A stretch of 13,419 bases of DNA, from positions 1-13,419 of the forward strand of contig CAZCKC010000101.1 in the NCBI GenBank assembly GCA_964499235.1, given 5' to 3'. Position numbers and translations under genes: made by a program. The first letter of the stretch is position 1, and each line of letters begins with the position of its first letter. The DNA comes from JAFGRR01 sp964499235 (GTDB lineage Bacteria; Planctomycetota; Phycisphaerae; UBA1845; Fen-1342). The notes under the pieces are model-generated. The model did no database searches. It was not told the DNA's origin and saw only the letters and a program-made list of their open reading frames with translations. Shown piece by piece: positions 6,753 to 13,419 of the stretch.

Positions 6753-7922
6753 ATGCTGATGCCCCGGTTGCAGCGCCTGATTGCCTTGATTGCGCTGCCG
6801 CTGCTGGTGGCCGCCGGCACCGCCGCCGCCGATCGGATCGTCCAGCTCGACGAATCCGAGTTCCCCCGCGTGGAGTTTCCCGAACGCGCCGCGCACGACC
6901 AGAAGCCGCTCCGCGTGAAGGTGCTGGTCTACGAGTTCAACCCCTGGATCCCCGGTGCCCTGCACAGCCCGGATAAACCCGACGCCGAGCCGAAGCGGCT
7001 GGCCAAGGTCGGTGGCTGGAACGACTCGCGGATCCTCGCCCAGGGCTTCATCGAGGACATGCTCGCGGCCAGCGGCGGCTACATCCAGTTCGAGATCGTC
7101 GAGTGGAACATCGTCGACGCTTTCCAGCGGAAGCGCGACGGGTTCACCTACACCGCCGAGTCCTATCTCAAGGCCAAGCGCGGCGAATCCGACTGGCACC
7201 AGCCCGATGGCGTCGACTACGACCACGAGATCCGCCAGTACGGCATGGCCAAGAAGATCGACGCCGGCGTCGCCGACGAGATCTGGTGGTTCGGGCTGCC
7301 CTACTTCGGCTACTGGGAATCGGTCATGTTCGGCCCCCAAAGCTTCTGGATCAACGCCCCGCCGCAGAGCCAATTCGACTCCCAGCGCCGCTTCGCCATC
7401 ATGGGTTGGAACAGTGAGCGCGGCGTGGCCGAGATGATCCACAACGTCGGCCACCGGCTCGAGTCGACGATGTCGCACTACTACGGCGGCTGGAGCCTCG
7501 ACGAGCCGCAGACCAACTGGGACCACTTCGCCAAGGTCATCGCCCAGGGCGCCGAGATCTCCGGCGTCGGCCACTGCCACTACCCGCCTAACGGCGAGAA
7601 GGACTACGACTACGCCAACGAGCGGACGGTGAAGTCCACCGCGCCGGACTGGCTCAACTTTCCGCGCCTGACCGGCAAGACCGCGATGATCGACCGCGAG
7701 ACCTGGGGCGGTCCCGACTACCACCGCAACTACATGAAGTGGATGTTCACCCACCTGCCCAAGGCCCCAGGCGTCAACCCTGACGGCCGCGAGAACAACT
7801 GGTGGAAGTACCTCTACAACTTCGAAGCCTACAGCCACGACCGCGACGGCAAGCCGGATCCCGACGCCCGCCCGGTCCGCGACCGCGCGGTCGAGCGCCA
7901 AGGCGCCCAGCGACCCGCTTAA
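6753..7922 (+). CDS. Secreted protein of unknown function with HNVGH motif
   Basis: A 389-residue exported protein. The ATG at 6753 has GAGGAG (6740-6745) 7 nt upstream, which rules out the in-frame TTG at 6738 that overlaps this site. A signal peptide (RLQRLIALIALPLLVAAG, cleavage probably after AAA near residue 26) is followed by about 360 Trp/Tyr/His-rich residues. Notable blocks are VKVLVYEFNPWIP (55-67), EIWWFGLPYFGYWES (176-190), AEMIHNVGHRLESTMSH (226-242), GVGHCHYPPN (271-280) and DYDYANERTVKSTAPDWLNF (284-303). H230-x3-H234 recalls a metallopeptidase HExxH helix, but the catalytic Glu position holds Asn, so peptidase activity cannot be claimed. I recall similar blocks in unnamed secreted proteins of other bacteria and know no function. 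A good terminator follows the stop. Confidence 0.8.
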   Translation: MLMPRLQRLIALIALPLLVAAGTAAADRIVQLDESEFPRVEFPERAAHDQKPLRVKVLVYEFNPWIPGALHSPDKPDAEPKRLAKVGGWNDSRILAQGFIEDMLAASGGYIQFEIVEWNIVDAFQRKRDGFTYTAESYLKAKRGESDWHQPDGVDYDHEIRQYGMAKKIDAGVADEIWWFGLPYFGYWESVMFGPQSFWINAPPQSQFDSQRRFAIMGWNSERGVAEMIHNVGHRLESTMSHYYGGWSLDEPQTNWDHFAKVIAQGAEISGVGHCHYPPNGEKDYDYANERTVKSTAPDWLNFPRLTGKTAMIDRETWGGPDYHRNYMKWMFTHLPKAPGVNPDGRENNWWKYLYNFEAYSHDRDGKPDPDARPVRDRAVERQGAQRPA

Positions 7923-7957
7923 GCAGCGGCTGAAATTGAAAGCAGCCCCAATAGCAA

Positions 7958-7990
7958 GCGGGCGACGGCCACCCCGTCGCCCGCGTCTTT
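7958..7990 (+). terminator. Rho-independent terminator of the secreted-protein gene
   Basis: GCGGGCGACGG (7958-7968) pairs perfectly over 11 bp with CCGTCGCCCGC (7974-7984) around a CCACC loop and is followed by GTCTTT. It lies 36 nt after the stop codon of the secreted-protein gene. Confidence 0.7.
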
Positions 7991-7998
7991 ATCGGGTG

Positions 7999-8073
7999 CC
8001 CCAGATTTCAGTCTGGGGGACTGATCAGGGCTCCGAAGCCCGGGCGACCCAAACTTCGAGCCCCGGGCCCTGA
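7999..8073. repeat. Palindrome-rich element between convergent genes
   Basis: Two inverted repeats follow the terminator. CCCCAGA (7999-8005) pairs with TCTGGGG (8012-8018) around TTTCAG. Then GGGCTCCGAAG (8028-8038) pairs with CTTCGAGCCCC (8054-8064) with one bulged C, and in a competing fold TCAGGGC (8025-8031) pairs with GCCCTGA (8067-8073). It may act as terminator for the convergent minus-strand gene or be a dispersed palindromic (REP/MITE-like) unit; only one copy is present in this window. Confidence 0.5.
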
Positions 8074-8093
8074 TTACGCCTTCGCATCCCCCC

Positions 8094-9320
8094 TTACGCC
8101 CCCAGCGCATCCAGCTCCGTCAGCAACTCCCGGAAAAACGGCGCCACATCCGTCACCAGCCCGATCGTCTGGAAAGACCCCCGGTCGCCCAGCTTCGTCA
8201 GGATCATCGGCTGGATGTCCACGCAGACAGCGGGGATCCACGCCGGCAACAGGTTCCCGGTCGCGATCGAGTGCAGCCCCGTCGCCACCATCAAGCAGAA
8301 GCCGACGTTGCCCCCCGTCACGACCTCGCGCATCCGCTGCTGCGCCTGCACCGCGTCGGTCATCACGTCGGGCAGCGGGCCGTCATCGCGGATCGAACCG
8401 GCCAGCACATATTCCACACCGTGCTGCACGCAAGCGTGCATGATCCCGCCGTTCAGGATCCCCTGCTCGACCGCCGGCGGGATGCCGCCGGCGCGGCGGA
8501 TCGTGTTGATCGCGCGGAGGTGATGCTCGTGCCCGGTGTCGGCCAGCGTGGCCTTGTCGACGTAGACTCCCAAGCTCGTGCCGTACAGCGCGCTCTCGAT
8601 GTCGTGCACCGCCAGCGCGTTGCCGGCGAAGATCACGTCGATCAGCTTCCGCTCGATCATCTTCACCACGTCGGGCACGCTGCCGGTGTGGACAACGGCC
8701 GGCCCGGCCACCAGCAGCACGCGCTGCCCCTCCTCCTTGGCGCGAAACAGCAGCCGGGCGCAATTGCGGATCAGCGCGGACTTGGGCTTCTCGGTGGAGA
8801 TCTCCGACGACATGAACTCGAAGACGCCCCGCTGGCGGTCCTTCTCGATCGGGACGACCTTCACGCCGGTGTGGCCGACGACGATCTGGTCGCCCTGCTT
8901 GACCCGCAGCATCGGGACGCAGCGGAAGGTGCCGTCGGGGTCGCGCTTGATTCCGCAGTCCATCTCCTGGTCGAAGACGTCGTGCCACTGGCCCTGGTGG
9001 CGGATGCGGGTGGTCTGGTTGGTCGTGGCGTAGAAGTCGGGCGGGAAGGCCCCGTCGAGGTCGGCCGTCGTAAAGCGCACTTCGGACTCTTGCAAGACCA
9101 TGGCTCCGTGCTTGGACAGTTGGTTGAGAACCGCGGCCAGCGTCGCGGGGTCGTCGGCACTGACCTCGATCCGGGCGTGACTGCGGTCATGCCGCCCGCG
9201 GCCGATGTTGACCTCCAGGATCTGAAAGTCACCCCCGAACTGAACGATGTCATCGAGCACCCGCGTAAAGACGAGCGAGTCGATGATGTGCCCTTCGATC
9301 GTGATCTCTTCGCGTGGCAT
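8094..9320 (-). CDS. TIGR00300 family protein, probable archaeal-type ornithine cyclodeaminase
   Basis: A 408-residue cytoplasmic protein of the TIGR00300/LOR-SDH-like family. The N-terminal domain (about residues 3-100, ITIEGHIIDSLVFTRVLDDI, FQILEVNIGRGRHDRSHARIEV) is the conserved LOR/SDH N-terminal domain; the rest carries VLLVAGPAVVHTGSV, VIFAGNALAVHDIE, AGGIPPAVEQGILNGGIMHA and NVGFCLMVATGLHSIATGN. Relatives are a stand-alone ornithine cyclodeaminase in methanogens and the C-terminal domain of cyanobacterial AgrE/ArgZ, which convert ornithine to proline with release of ammonia. Here the guanidine-hydrolase domain of AgrE is absent, so ornithine rather than arginine would be the substrate. 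That activity is inferred from family knowledge. The ATG at 9320 is preceded by GGGAGG with a short 4-nt spacer, and a -10-like TAGACT lies at 9356-9351. Divergent from rnpB. Confidence 0.85.
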   Translation of the reverse strand: MPREEITIEGHIIDSLVFTRVLDDIVQFGGDFQILEVNIGRGRHDRSHARIEVSADDPATLAAVLNQLSKHGAMVLQESEVRFTTADLDGAFPPDFYATTNQTTRIRHQGQWHDVFDQEMDCGIKRDPDGTFRCVPMLRVKQGDQIVVGHTGVKVVPIEKDRQRGVFEFMSSEISTEKPKSALIRNCARLLFRAKEEGQRVLLVAGPAVVHTGSVPDVVKMIERKLIDVIFAGNALAVHDIESALYGTSLGVYVDKATLADTGHEHHLRAINTIRRAGGIPPAVEQGILNGGIMHACVQHGVEYVLAGSIRDDGPLPDVMTDAVQAQQRMREVVTGGNVGFCLMVATGLHSIATGNLLPAWIPAVCVDIQPMILTKLGDRGSFQTIGLVTDVAPFFRELLTELDALGA

Positions 9321-9412
9321 ACCGCCTCCCTCTTGCCTGCTCGGGCCAATAGTCTAAGCAGGTCGCTTGCCGCCGGCGACCGGAACTGCGAACCGGCCGG
9401 CCCAAGCCGTGG

Positions 9413-9418
9413 TATACT
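9413..9418 (+). promoter_or_regulatory. -10 box of the rnpB promoter
   Basis: TATACT (9413-9418) matches the -10 consensus in five of six positions and lies 7 nt before the first paired nucleotide of RNase P RNA, the expected distance to a transcription start. No good -35 box is present 16-18 nt upstream. Confidence 0.65.
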
Positions 9419-9425
9419 TTCATGT

Positions 9426-9834
<409 letters not shown>

Positions 9835-9849
9835 AACTTTTTACCGGCC

Positions 9850-9905
9850 GTCGCCGCCCCCGAACCTCTCGGCTCAAAACGCCGAAATGGGTTCCGGTTG
9901 GCGAC
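9850..9905 (+). other. Nested hairpin after rnpB
   Basis: Three nested stems can form: GTCGCC/GGCGAC (9850-9855 with 9900-9905), GAACC/GGTTC (9862-9866 with 9890-9894) and CGGC/GCCG (9870-9873 with 9881-9884). A T5 run (9838-9842) precedes it. It could shape the 3' end of the rnpB transcript; chance pairing in GC-rich DNA is a real alternative. Nothing gene-like was seen in the rest of 9835-10076. Confidence 0.25.
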
Positions 9906-10076
9906 CTGGATTATCCGGTACTGCGGCGGGCGGGCGGCCGAGCTGGATGCACCGACCTGCGTTAAGGCCCGGTGAAATCGAGACTTGCGGCACTGGCGGC
10001 TTGCATTCGCCGCGCCGGGCAGCTTCAATACGATGCGTCGAGTAACCAGCCCTGAAAAGCCGATTGTGAACTCTGG

Positions 10077-10781
10077 ATGAGCCCTGATTTATTGACGACG
10101 GCCTTGCTCGCGTTCGGCCCGGGCGAGGAGCAGGTGATCGCCTGGCTCGAGTGGGCCTTCTACCCCTCACTGCTCTTCGTGCTCGCCGGCGCCAGCCTCG
10201 GCGTGCCCATCCCCGAGGACATCCCGCTGATTGCGGCCGGCGTGCTTCTCAACACGCATCCCGAGATCGCCTCCTGGCACCTGACGTTTATCGTCGCCCT
10301 CATCGGCATCATGAGCGGCGACCTGGTGCTCTACTCCATGGGCCGCTTCTTCGGGCCCGCCGTCGTCAACCACCGCTTCGTCCGCCGGATCGTCACCCCC
10401 AGCCGCTTTCGCAACATCATCCGCATGTTCCGCAAGTATGGCATCTGGGCGGTGTTCTTCGGCCGCTTCTTCATGGGCATCCGCGCGATGATGTGCCTGG
10501 CAGCCGGCGTGACGCGGTTCCCCTACTGGAAGTTCTTCCTCGCCGACTGCGCCGGCGCGGTCCTGTCGATCCCCCTGTTCGTCCTGCTGGGATACTGGTT
10601 CGCGGACATGCTGCCGACGCTCCGCAGCTACCTGGTCGGCGTGCAGGGCGCGCTGATCATCATGGCCGTCGTGGCCGCCGTCGTGATCCTGGTCGTGGTA
10701 AAGGTGCGACTGGCCCGCCGCTCGTCCGCCCCCAAATCGCCGCCGATCATCACCGCCCAGTCGGACTCGACCGCCGCCTGA
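10077..10781 (+). CDS. DedA / VTT-domain membrane protein
   Basis: A 234-residue inner-membrane protein of the DedA family; members move lipids such as undecaprenyl phosphate across the membrane or support membrane homeostasis, and the exact substrate cannot be told from sequence. The VTT/SNARE-associated core is clear: SLGVPIPEDIPLIAAG with acidic residues Glu47 and Asp48, then SGDLVLYSMGRFFG (80-93), FGRFFMGIRA with the Arg130/Arg136 pair that corresponds to the essential arginines of E. coli YqjA/YghB, and AVLSIPLFVLLGYWF (161-175). A strong C-terminal membrane helix (about 190-209) is followed by a basic and Ser/Pro-rich tail. The ATG at 10077 has no good ribosome-binding site, and no better in-frame start was found. 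Convergent with the HIT gene, 41 nt away. Confidence 0.9.
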   Translation: MSPDLLTTALLAFGPGEEQVIAWLEWAFYPSLLFVLAGASLGVPIPEDIPLIAAGVLLNTHPEIASWHLTFIVALIGIMSGDLVLYSMGRFFGPAVVNHRFVRRIVTPSRFRNIIRMFRKYGIWAVFFGRFFMGIRAMMCLAAGVTRFPYWKFFLADCAGAVLSIPLFVLLGYWFADMLPTLRSYLVGVQGALIIMAVVAAVVILVVVKVRLARRSSAPKSPPIITAQSDSTAA

Positions 10782-10822
10782 GCTCTGCGCCACTGCGCTC
10801 GCCGTGAACGCACGTCCCCCCT

Positions 10823-11347
10823 TCACGCATCAGCCGGCAGGCCCAGCTCCGCCGCGGCCGCGTGAAACAACTCGCGCACTTTCGCCAGCGACTCGGGAAT
10901 GACCTTCACATCCGCCAGCACAGCCATGTAATTGATGTCCCCGCCCCACCGCGGCACGACGTGGCAATGGATATGATCCGGCAGCCCGGCTCCCGCACAC
11001 GTGCCGATGTTGTACCCGACGTTGAAGCCCTGGGCGTCGACCGCCTTGCGCAGCACCCGCTGCACATCGCGAGCCCCCGTCATCAGCGCCTGCATCACCG
11101 CCAGCGGCACCTCGTCAAAGCTCCCCACGTGCATCCGCGGCGCGATCAGCACGTGCCCGCTGCTATAGGGAAACCGGTTGAGAACGGTGATCGTGTGCTC
11201 GCCCCGCCACAGGACAAAGTTGGCCGCATCCTCATCCGGATGCGCGGCATGGTGGCAGAGAAAGCAGCTGCCGTCGCTAGGCGCCGACAGCGACCGGATG
11301 TACTCCATCCGCCACGGCGCCCAGAGATTTCGTTGAAACTCGCTCAT
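10823..11347 (-). CDS. HIT-family nucleotide hydrolase/phosphorylase (Ap4A-type)
   Basis: A 174-residue cytoplasmic histidine-triad protein. The triad is DHIHCHVVPRW with His125, His127 and His129; the last is expected to be the nucleophile that forms a nucleotidyl intermediate. The N-terminal NLWAPWRMEYIR and the CFLC pair (Cys28, Cys31, probably zinc-binding with a His) place it with the longer HIT proteins related to diadenosine tetraphosphate phosphorylases rather than short Hint proteins. FPYSSGHVLIAPRMHV (59-74) is the other typical block. The ATG at 11347 was chosen over an in-frame GTG at 11356 because GAGG lies about 10 nt before the ATG but only 1 nt before the GTG. It lies 47 nt downstream of the lipoprotein gene on the same strand, probably one transcript. 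Confidence 0.88.
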   Translation of the reverse strand: MSEFQRNLWAPWRMEYIRSLSAPSDGSCFLCHHAAHPDEDAANFVLWRGEHTITVLNRFPYSSGHVLIAPRMHVGSFDEVPLAVMQALMTGARDVQRVLRKAVDAQGFNVGYNIGTCAGAGLPDHIHCHVVPRWGGDINYMAVLADVKVIPESLAKVRELFHAAAAELGLPADA

Positions 11348-11394
11348 CGCGCTCACGCCTCAGGCCGCCGCGGTCGCCCTGCCCGTCACCGTCG

Positions 11395-12705
11395 CTACGG
11401 GTTGGTTCGGCTCACGCGCCCCTCGCGATCATCGGCCGCCGACTGCAGTTGCGGCAGCACCCGGATCGTTCGCGAGACCTCGTAACGCTCCTGGTTGGGG
11501 CCGATCACCTCGAGCCCGAGGGTGTGCTCGCCGGGCTGCATCAGTTGCTTCTGCCCGTTGATCCCGCTGGCAATCGGCTCGCCGTTCAGCGTCCAGCGGA
11601 ACTCGGCCGTGTCATACCAGTGGTGCGGCGCGACCGCCGAAAAGCCCAGGTTCAGCGGCTGGACGTCGATCGAGCTCGAGACGCGGATATTGACCGGCAG
11701 CCGCTCGGGCGGCGTCGATCGCGAGCGCGCCTGTGCGGTCGCAGGCCGGCTGCTGCGCCCCGCGCGATTCTGCGCCGCATAGCTGGGCACCGTGCGCGAT
11801 GGTCGCCGCGCGTCGCCGCCCGCGCTCCCACCGCGGAGGAACGAGAGCCCTTCGGCGTTGCCGTCGATCGCCTGCCGCCGCGCCAGCACGCGGTTGGGCG
11901 TCTCCGGCTCGATCCCCGTCAGGCGGCCGAAGAAGTCCGACGCCAAATCCGGCGTCCGCTCATGCCCGAGCCCCTTGATGTAGACCCAGGCCACGTTCTC
12001 GAAGCCGTTGCGCTCGTACCACTCCACCGCCTCGCGCGACTCTTCCTTGCAGATCTTGAAGTCGTTCTGCGTGTTCACGATCAGGATCGGGTGGTACCGC
12101 GAGCGCCGCGCGAGCTCCTCGCTCATGACGGCCGCCGAGAAGTTCGACTGCCGCACGCCGATCGCGCTGAAGCGCTCCGGATGCTGGTTCACCATGTAAT
12201 GTGCGTGGTAGCCGCCGGACGACCAGCTCGTCGCGAGCACCTGCGTCGGATCCGCTTCCGTCGTGCGGAAAACGTGATCCAGGATCGCCAGCGTCGCCTC
12301 TTCATCACGCTTGAAGCCCGAATGCACCGTGCGCAGCGGCGTCTGGCCGAACAGCAGGTCCGGCGCGACGAGCTCCGGCGCAATCACCACGAAGCCGTAG
12401 CGATCCGCTTCGTACTCCCATTCCTTGGCCTGCGCGACGGCGCTGTCGAACGGCTTCATCCCGTGGAAGCTGACCACCGTCGGCCAAGTCCGCACCCGGC
12501 GCGCCACGTCCGACGCCTCGACGTACTGCTTCGGCAGGTAGAGCCAGTACCCCCGCTTGGTCGTCGGCTCGACGATCCGCTCGAGCCGCCCATCGCCCCG
12601 CGGCTGGGGGACACTACAGCCCGTCCAGACCCCCAGGGCGACTGTCGCAAGTGCCAGCGCGCAAGCCCGCTGCAGCCCGGCACCATCCATCACCAACTTC
12701 CTCAT
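11395..12705 (-). CDS. Lipoprotein esterase, PHB-depolymerase-like, with C-terminal Ig-like domain
   Basis: A 436-residue exported lipoprotein: signal peptide (residues 1-29, ALALATVALGVWTG) and lipobox WTGC with Cys30. Residues 45-265 form an alpha/beta-hydrolase of the polyhydroxybutyrate-depolymerase/feruloyl-esterase type (WLYLPKQY, WPTVVSFHG, RYGFVVIAPE). The nucleophile elbow is SWSSGG with Ser162, with Asp215 in NTQNDF and His248 in GLGHER as likely triad. A low-complexity Arg/Ser/Pro/Ala linker (about 290-335) leads to a small beta-rich domain (RWTLNGEPIASG, MQPGEHTLGLEV, 370-400) like an Ig-fold stalk or binding module. The ATG at 12705 has GGAG about 9 nt upstream. Substrate unknown; esterase activity on a polymer or ester is a family-level inference. 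It precedes the HIT gene. Confidence 0.85.
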   Translation of the reverse strand: MRKLVMDGAGLQRACALALATVALGVWTGCSVPQPRGDGRLERIVEPTTKRGYWLYLPKQYVEASDVARRVRTWPTVVSFHGMKPFDSAVAQAKEWEYEADRYGFVVIAPELVAPDLLFGQTPLRTVHSGFKRDEEATLAILDHVFRTTEADPTQVLATSWSSGGYHAHYMVNQHPERFSAIGVRQSNFSAAVMSEELARRSRYHPILIVNTQNDFKICKEESREAVEWYERNGFENVAWVYIKGLGHERTPDLASDFFGRLTGIEPETPNRVLARRQAIDGNAEGLSFLRGGSAGGDARRPSRTVPSYAAQNRAGRSSRPATAQARSRSTPPERLPVNIRVSSSIDVQPLNLGFSAVAPHHWYDTAEFRWTLNGEPIASGINGQKQLMQPGEHTLGLEVIGPNQERYEVSRTIRVLPQLQSAADDREGRVSRTNP

Positions 12706-13022
12706 CCGCGGCCACTCCCGTGATCACTTCCAAATCGTGTACTGATCGCAAGTTGCGCCATGCCGACCCATCGAGTTGCGGAGCCAACGGGTGCCAGCCC
12801 CCCTCGAGCGATGCGCATCCTCAAAGTCTAGTCGGACGTCGCGAGAACGGCATTGAGCCAGGGGCGGAGATTCTAACCGATCGCCAGCCGATTTCGCCCC
12901 CGATTTTGATATTAGCGACCCGGCGTATCGTGTTTCCAGGCCTTTGCGACGCCCAAAACCGGAAACGCGACGCACCTTTTTATCAGAGCGGGCCCCAGGC
13001 TACACTGGGATTGCAACAAGCA
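12706..13022. other. Intergenic region upstream of the intron-split tRNA
   Basis: No coding region is supported. It must hold the minus-strand promoter of the lipoprotein esterase, for which I see no strong boxes, and the plus-strand promoter of the tRNA, for which a -10-like box is listed separately. The 12875-12985 stretch is less GC-rich than its surroundings. Confidence 0.5.
12978..13006 (+). promoter_or_regulatory. Candidate promoter of the tRNA(CAU) gene
   Basis: TACACT (13001-13006) is a fair -10 box 16 nt before the tRNA 5' end. The hexamer 17 nt upstream, TTTTAT (12978-12983), is a poor -35 match. The -10 boxes of rnpB (TATACT) and tRNA-Gln (TAGACT) are similar. Confidence 0.4.
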
Positions 13023-13417
13023 GGGCCCATAGCTCAGCGGTTAGAGCGGCCGACTCAAGTGCGCCGCCGTCGCTAAGTCCGCCTCGGGCGGATAGGTGCG
13101 GCGGCGTGGGGTCTGTTCGGCGGGGACGTCGAACTAGCAGGCTGTCAAAGTCGGGGAACGCTAAGGGCCGAAAGGCCTATGCCAATCCCGAGCCAAGCAG
13201 CGGACCCGGGCCCCGGCCGGCGACCAACGCGTCATCCTCCGCCCCTCCCCGGCGGAGATTGGCCGGTATCGCCGACCGCCGTCCCGGGTTCGCGGGCGTG
13301 TGTAGAGACTGGACGGCAGCCCACCCAGCCCGGGTGAAGGGACAGTCCGAGCCACCGGGAAACCGGCGGAAGCCTCGCATAATCGGCTGGTCGCAGGTTC
13401 GAATCCTGCTGGGCCCA
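13023..13417 (+). tRNA. tRNA-Ile2 (CAU anticodon), interrupted by a group I intron
   Basis: Exon 1 is 13023-13055 (33 nt, ending at U33) and exon 2 is 13378-13417 (40 nt); joined they give a 73-nt cloverleaf. Acceptor GGGCCCA/TGGGCCC, D arm GCTC-AGCGGTTA-GAGC, anticodon stem GCCGA/TCGGC with loop CTCATAA (anticodon CAT), T arm GCAGG-TTCGAAT-CCTGC, discriminator A. CCA is not encoded. The D-loop length and the CGACTCATAATCG and TGGTCGC segments resemble tRNA-Ile2, which needs lysidine at C34 (TilS) to read AUA. Elongator tRNA-Met also has CAU and is the alternative. Without splicing the anticodon is split, so the gene depends on intron removal. Confidence 0.88.
13056..13377 (+). ncRNA. Group I self-splicing intron, IC3-like
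   Basis: A 322-nt intron in the tRNA anticodon loop. Exon 1 ends in U33 and the intron ends in G13377, as group I introns require. The guide sequence GGUC (13110-13113) pairs with GACU at the exon end, giving a U-G pair at the splice site; GUG (13106-13108) can form P10 with CAU of exon 2. P2 is GTTCGGCG/CGTCGAAC-type (13115-13122 with 13127-13134) with a GGGA loop. P3 GGCTG/CAGCC (13140-13144, 13317-13321), P4 TCGGG/CCCGA (13151-13155, 13187-13191), P5 GGGCC-GAAA-GGCCT (13165-13178), P7 GACTG/CAGTC (13307-13311, 13343-13347), P8 CACCC/GGGTG (13322-13336) and P9 with a GAAA loop (13352-13369) follow. TGTCAAA, CGAGCCAAGC and TGTAGAGACT match the Azoarcus tRNA-Ile intron. No homing endonuclease is encoded. 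Confidence 0.93.
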
Positions 13418-13419
13418 AT

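Noticed and set aside
7103..7437. Arg/Ser-rich plus-strand frames inside the secreted-protein gene
   Set aside because: Out-of-frame shadows with no start signals.
6717..7901. 394-codon minus-strand frame opposite the secreted protein
   Set aside because: Val/Gly/His-rich shadow frame; the plus-strand frame has a signal peptide, ribosome-binding site and terminator.
11449..12723. 424-codon plus-strand frame opposite the lipoprotein esterase
   Set aside because: Arg/His/Leu-rich shadow of a gene with a lipobox and catalytic triad on the other strand.

Overview
The window reads as ordinary chromosome from a high-GC, diderm bacterium. The TolC-type outer-membrane protein, two lipoproteins with lipoboxes, Shine-Dalgarno sites mostly about 7 nt from the start and two tRNA genes without encoded CCA all fit. 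The mix of gene families and the large secreted proteins of unknown function suggest Planctomycetota. That placement is inference; no 16S rRNA or other marker is present.

Layout: 1-2117 (minus strand) is an efflux-type operon. A strong promoter at 2089-2117 drives a TolC-family gene (77-2014), followed by the first 14 codons of another gene that runs off the left edge. A 590-nt spacer leads to tRNA-Gln(CUG) on the minus strand (2605-2675), which has its own promoter. On the plus strand follow a DUF151/BFN-domain protein (2914-3309), ribulokinase araB (3407-5083), a lipoprotein with an alpha/beta-hydrolase fold whose best start codon is ATC (5117-5986), a small ribbon-helix-helix-like protein (6155-6508) and a secreted protein of unknown function (6753-7922) ending at a good terminator. 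Convergent to it is a TIGR00300-family protein, probably an archaeal-type ornithine cyclodeaminase (8094-9320, minus).

Divergent from that gene is the RNase P RNA gene rnpB (9426-9834). A DedA membrane protein (10077-10781, plus) is convergent with a two-gene minus-strand unit made of a lipoprotein esterase (11395-12705) and a HIT-family nucleotide hydrolase/phosphorylase (10823-11347). The window ends with a tRNA(CAU), most like tRNA-Ile2, whose anticodon loop is split by a 322-nt group I intron (13056-13377).

The genes do not form one pathway. The notable content is RNA: a tRNA split by an IC3-like group I intron at a site different from the Azoarcus tRNA-Ile intron, and an RNase P RNA that processes such precursors. 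I found no CRISPR array, insertion sequence, phage or defence system.
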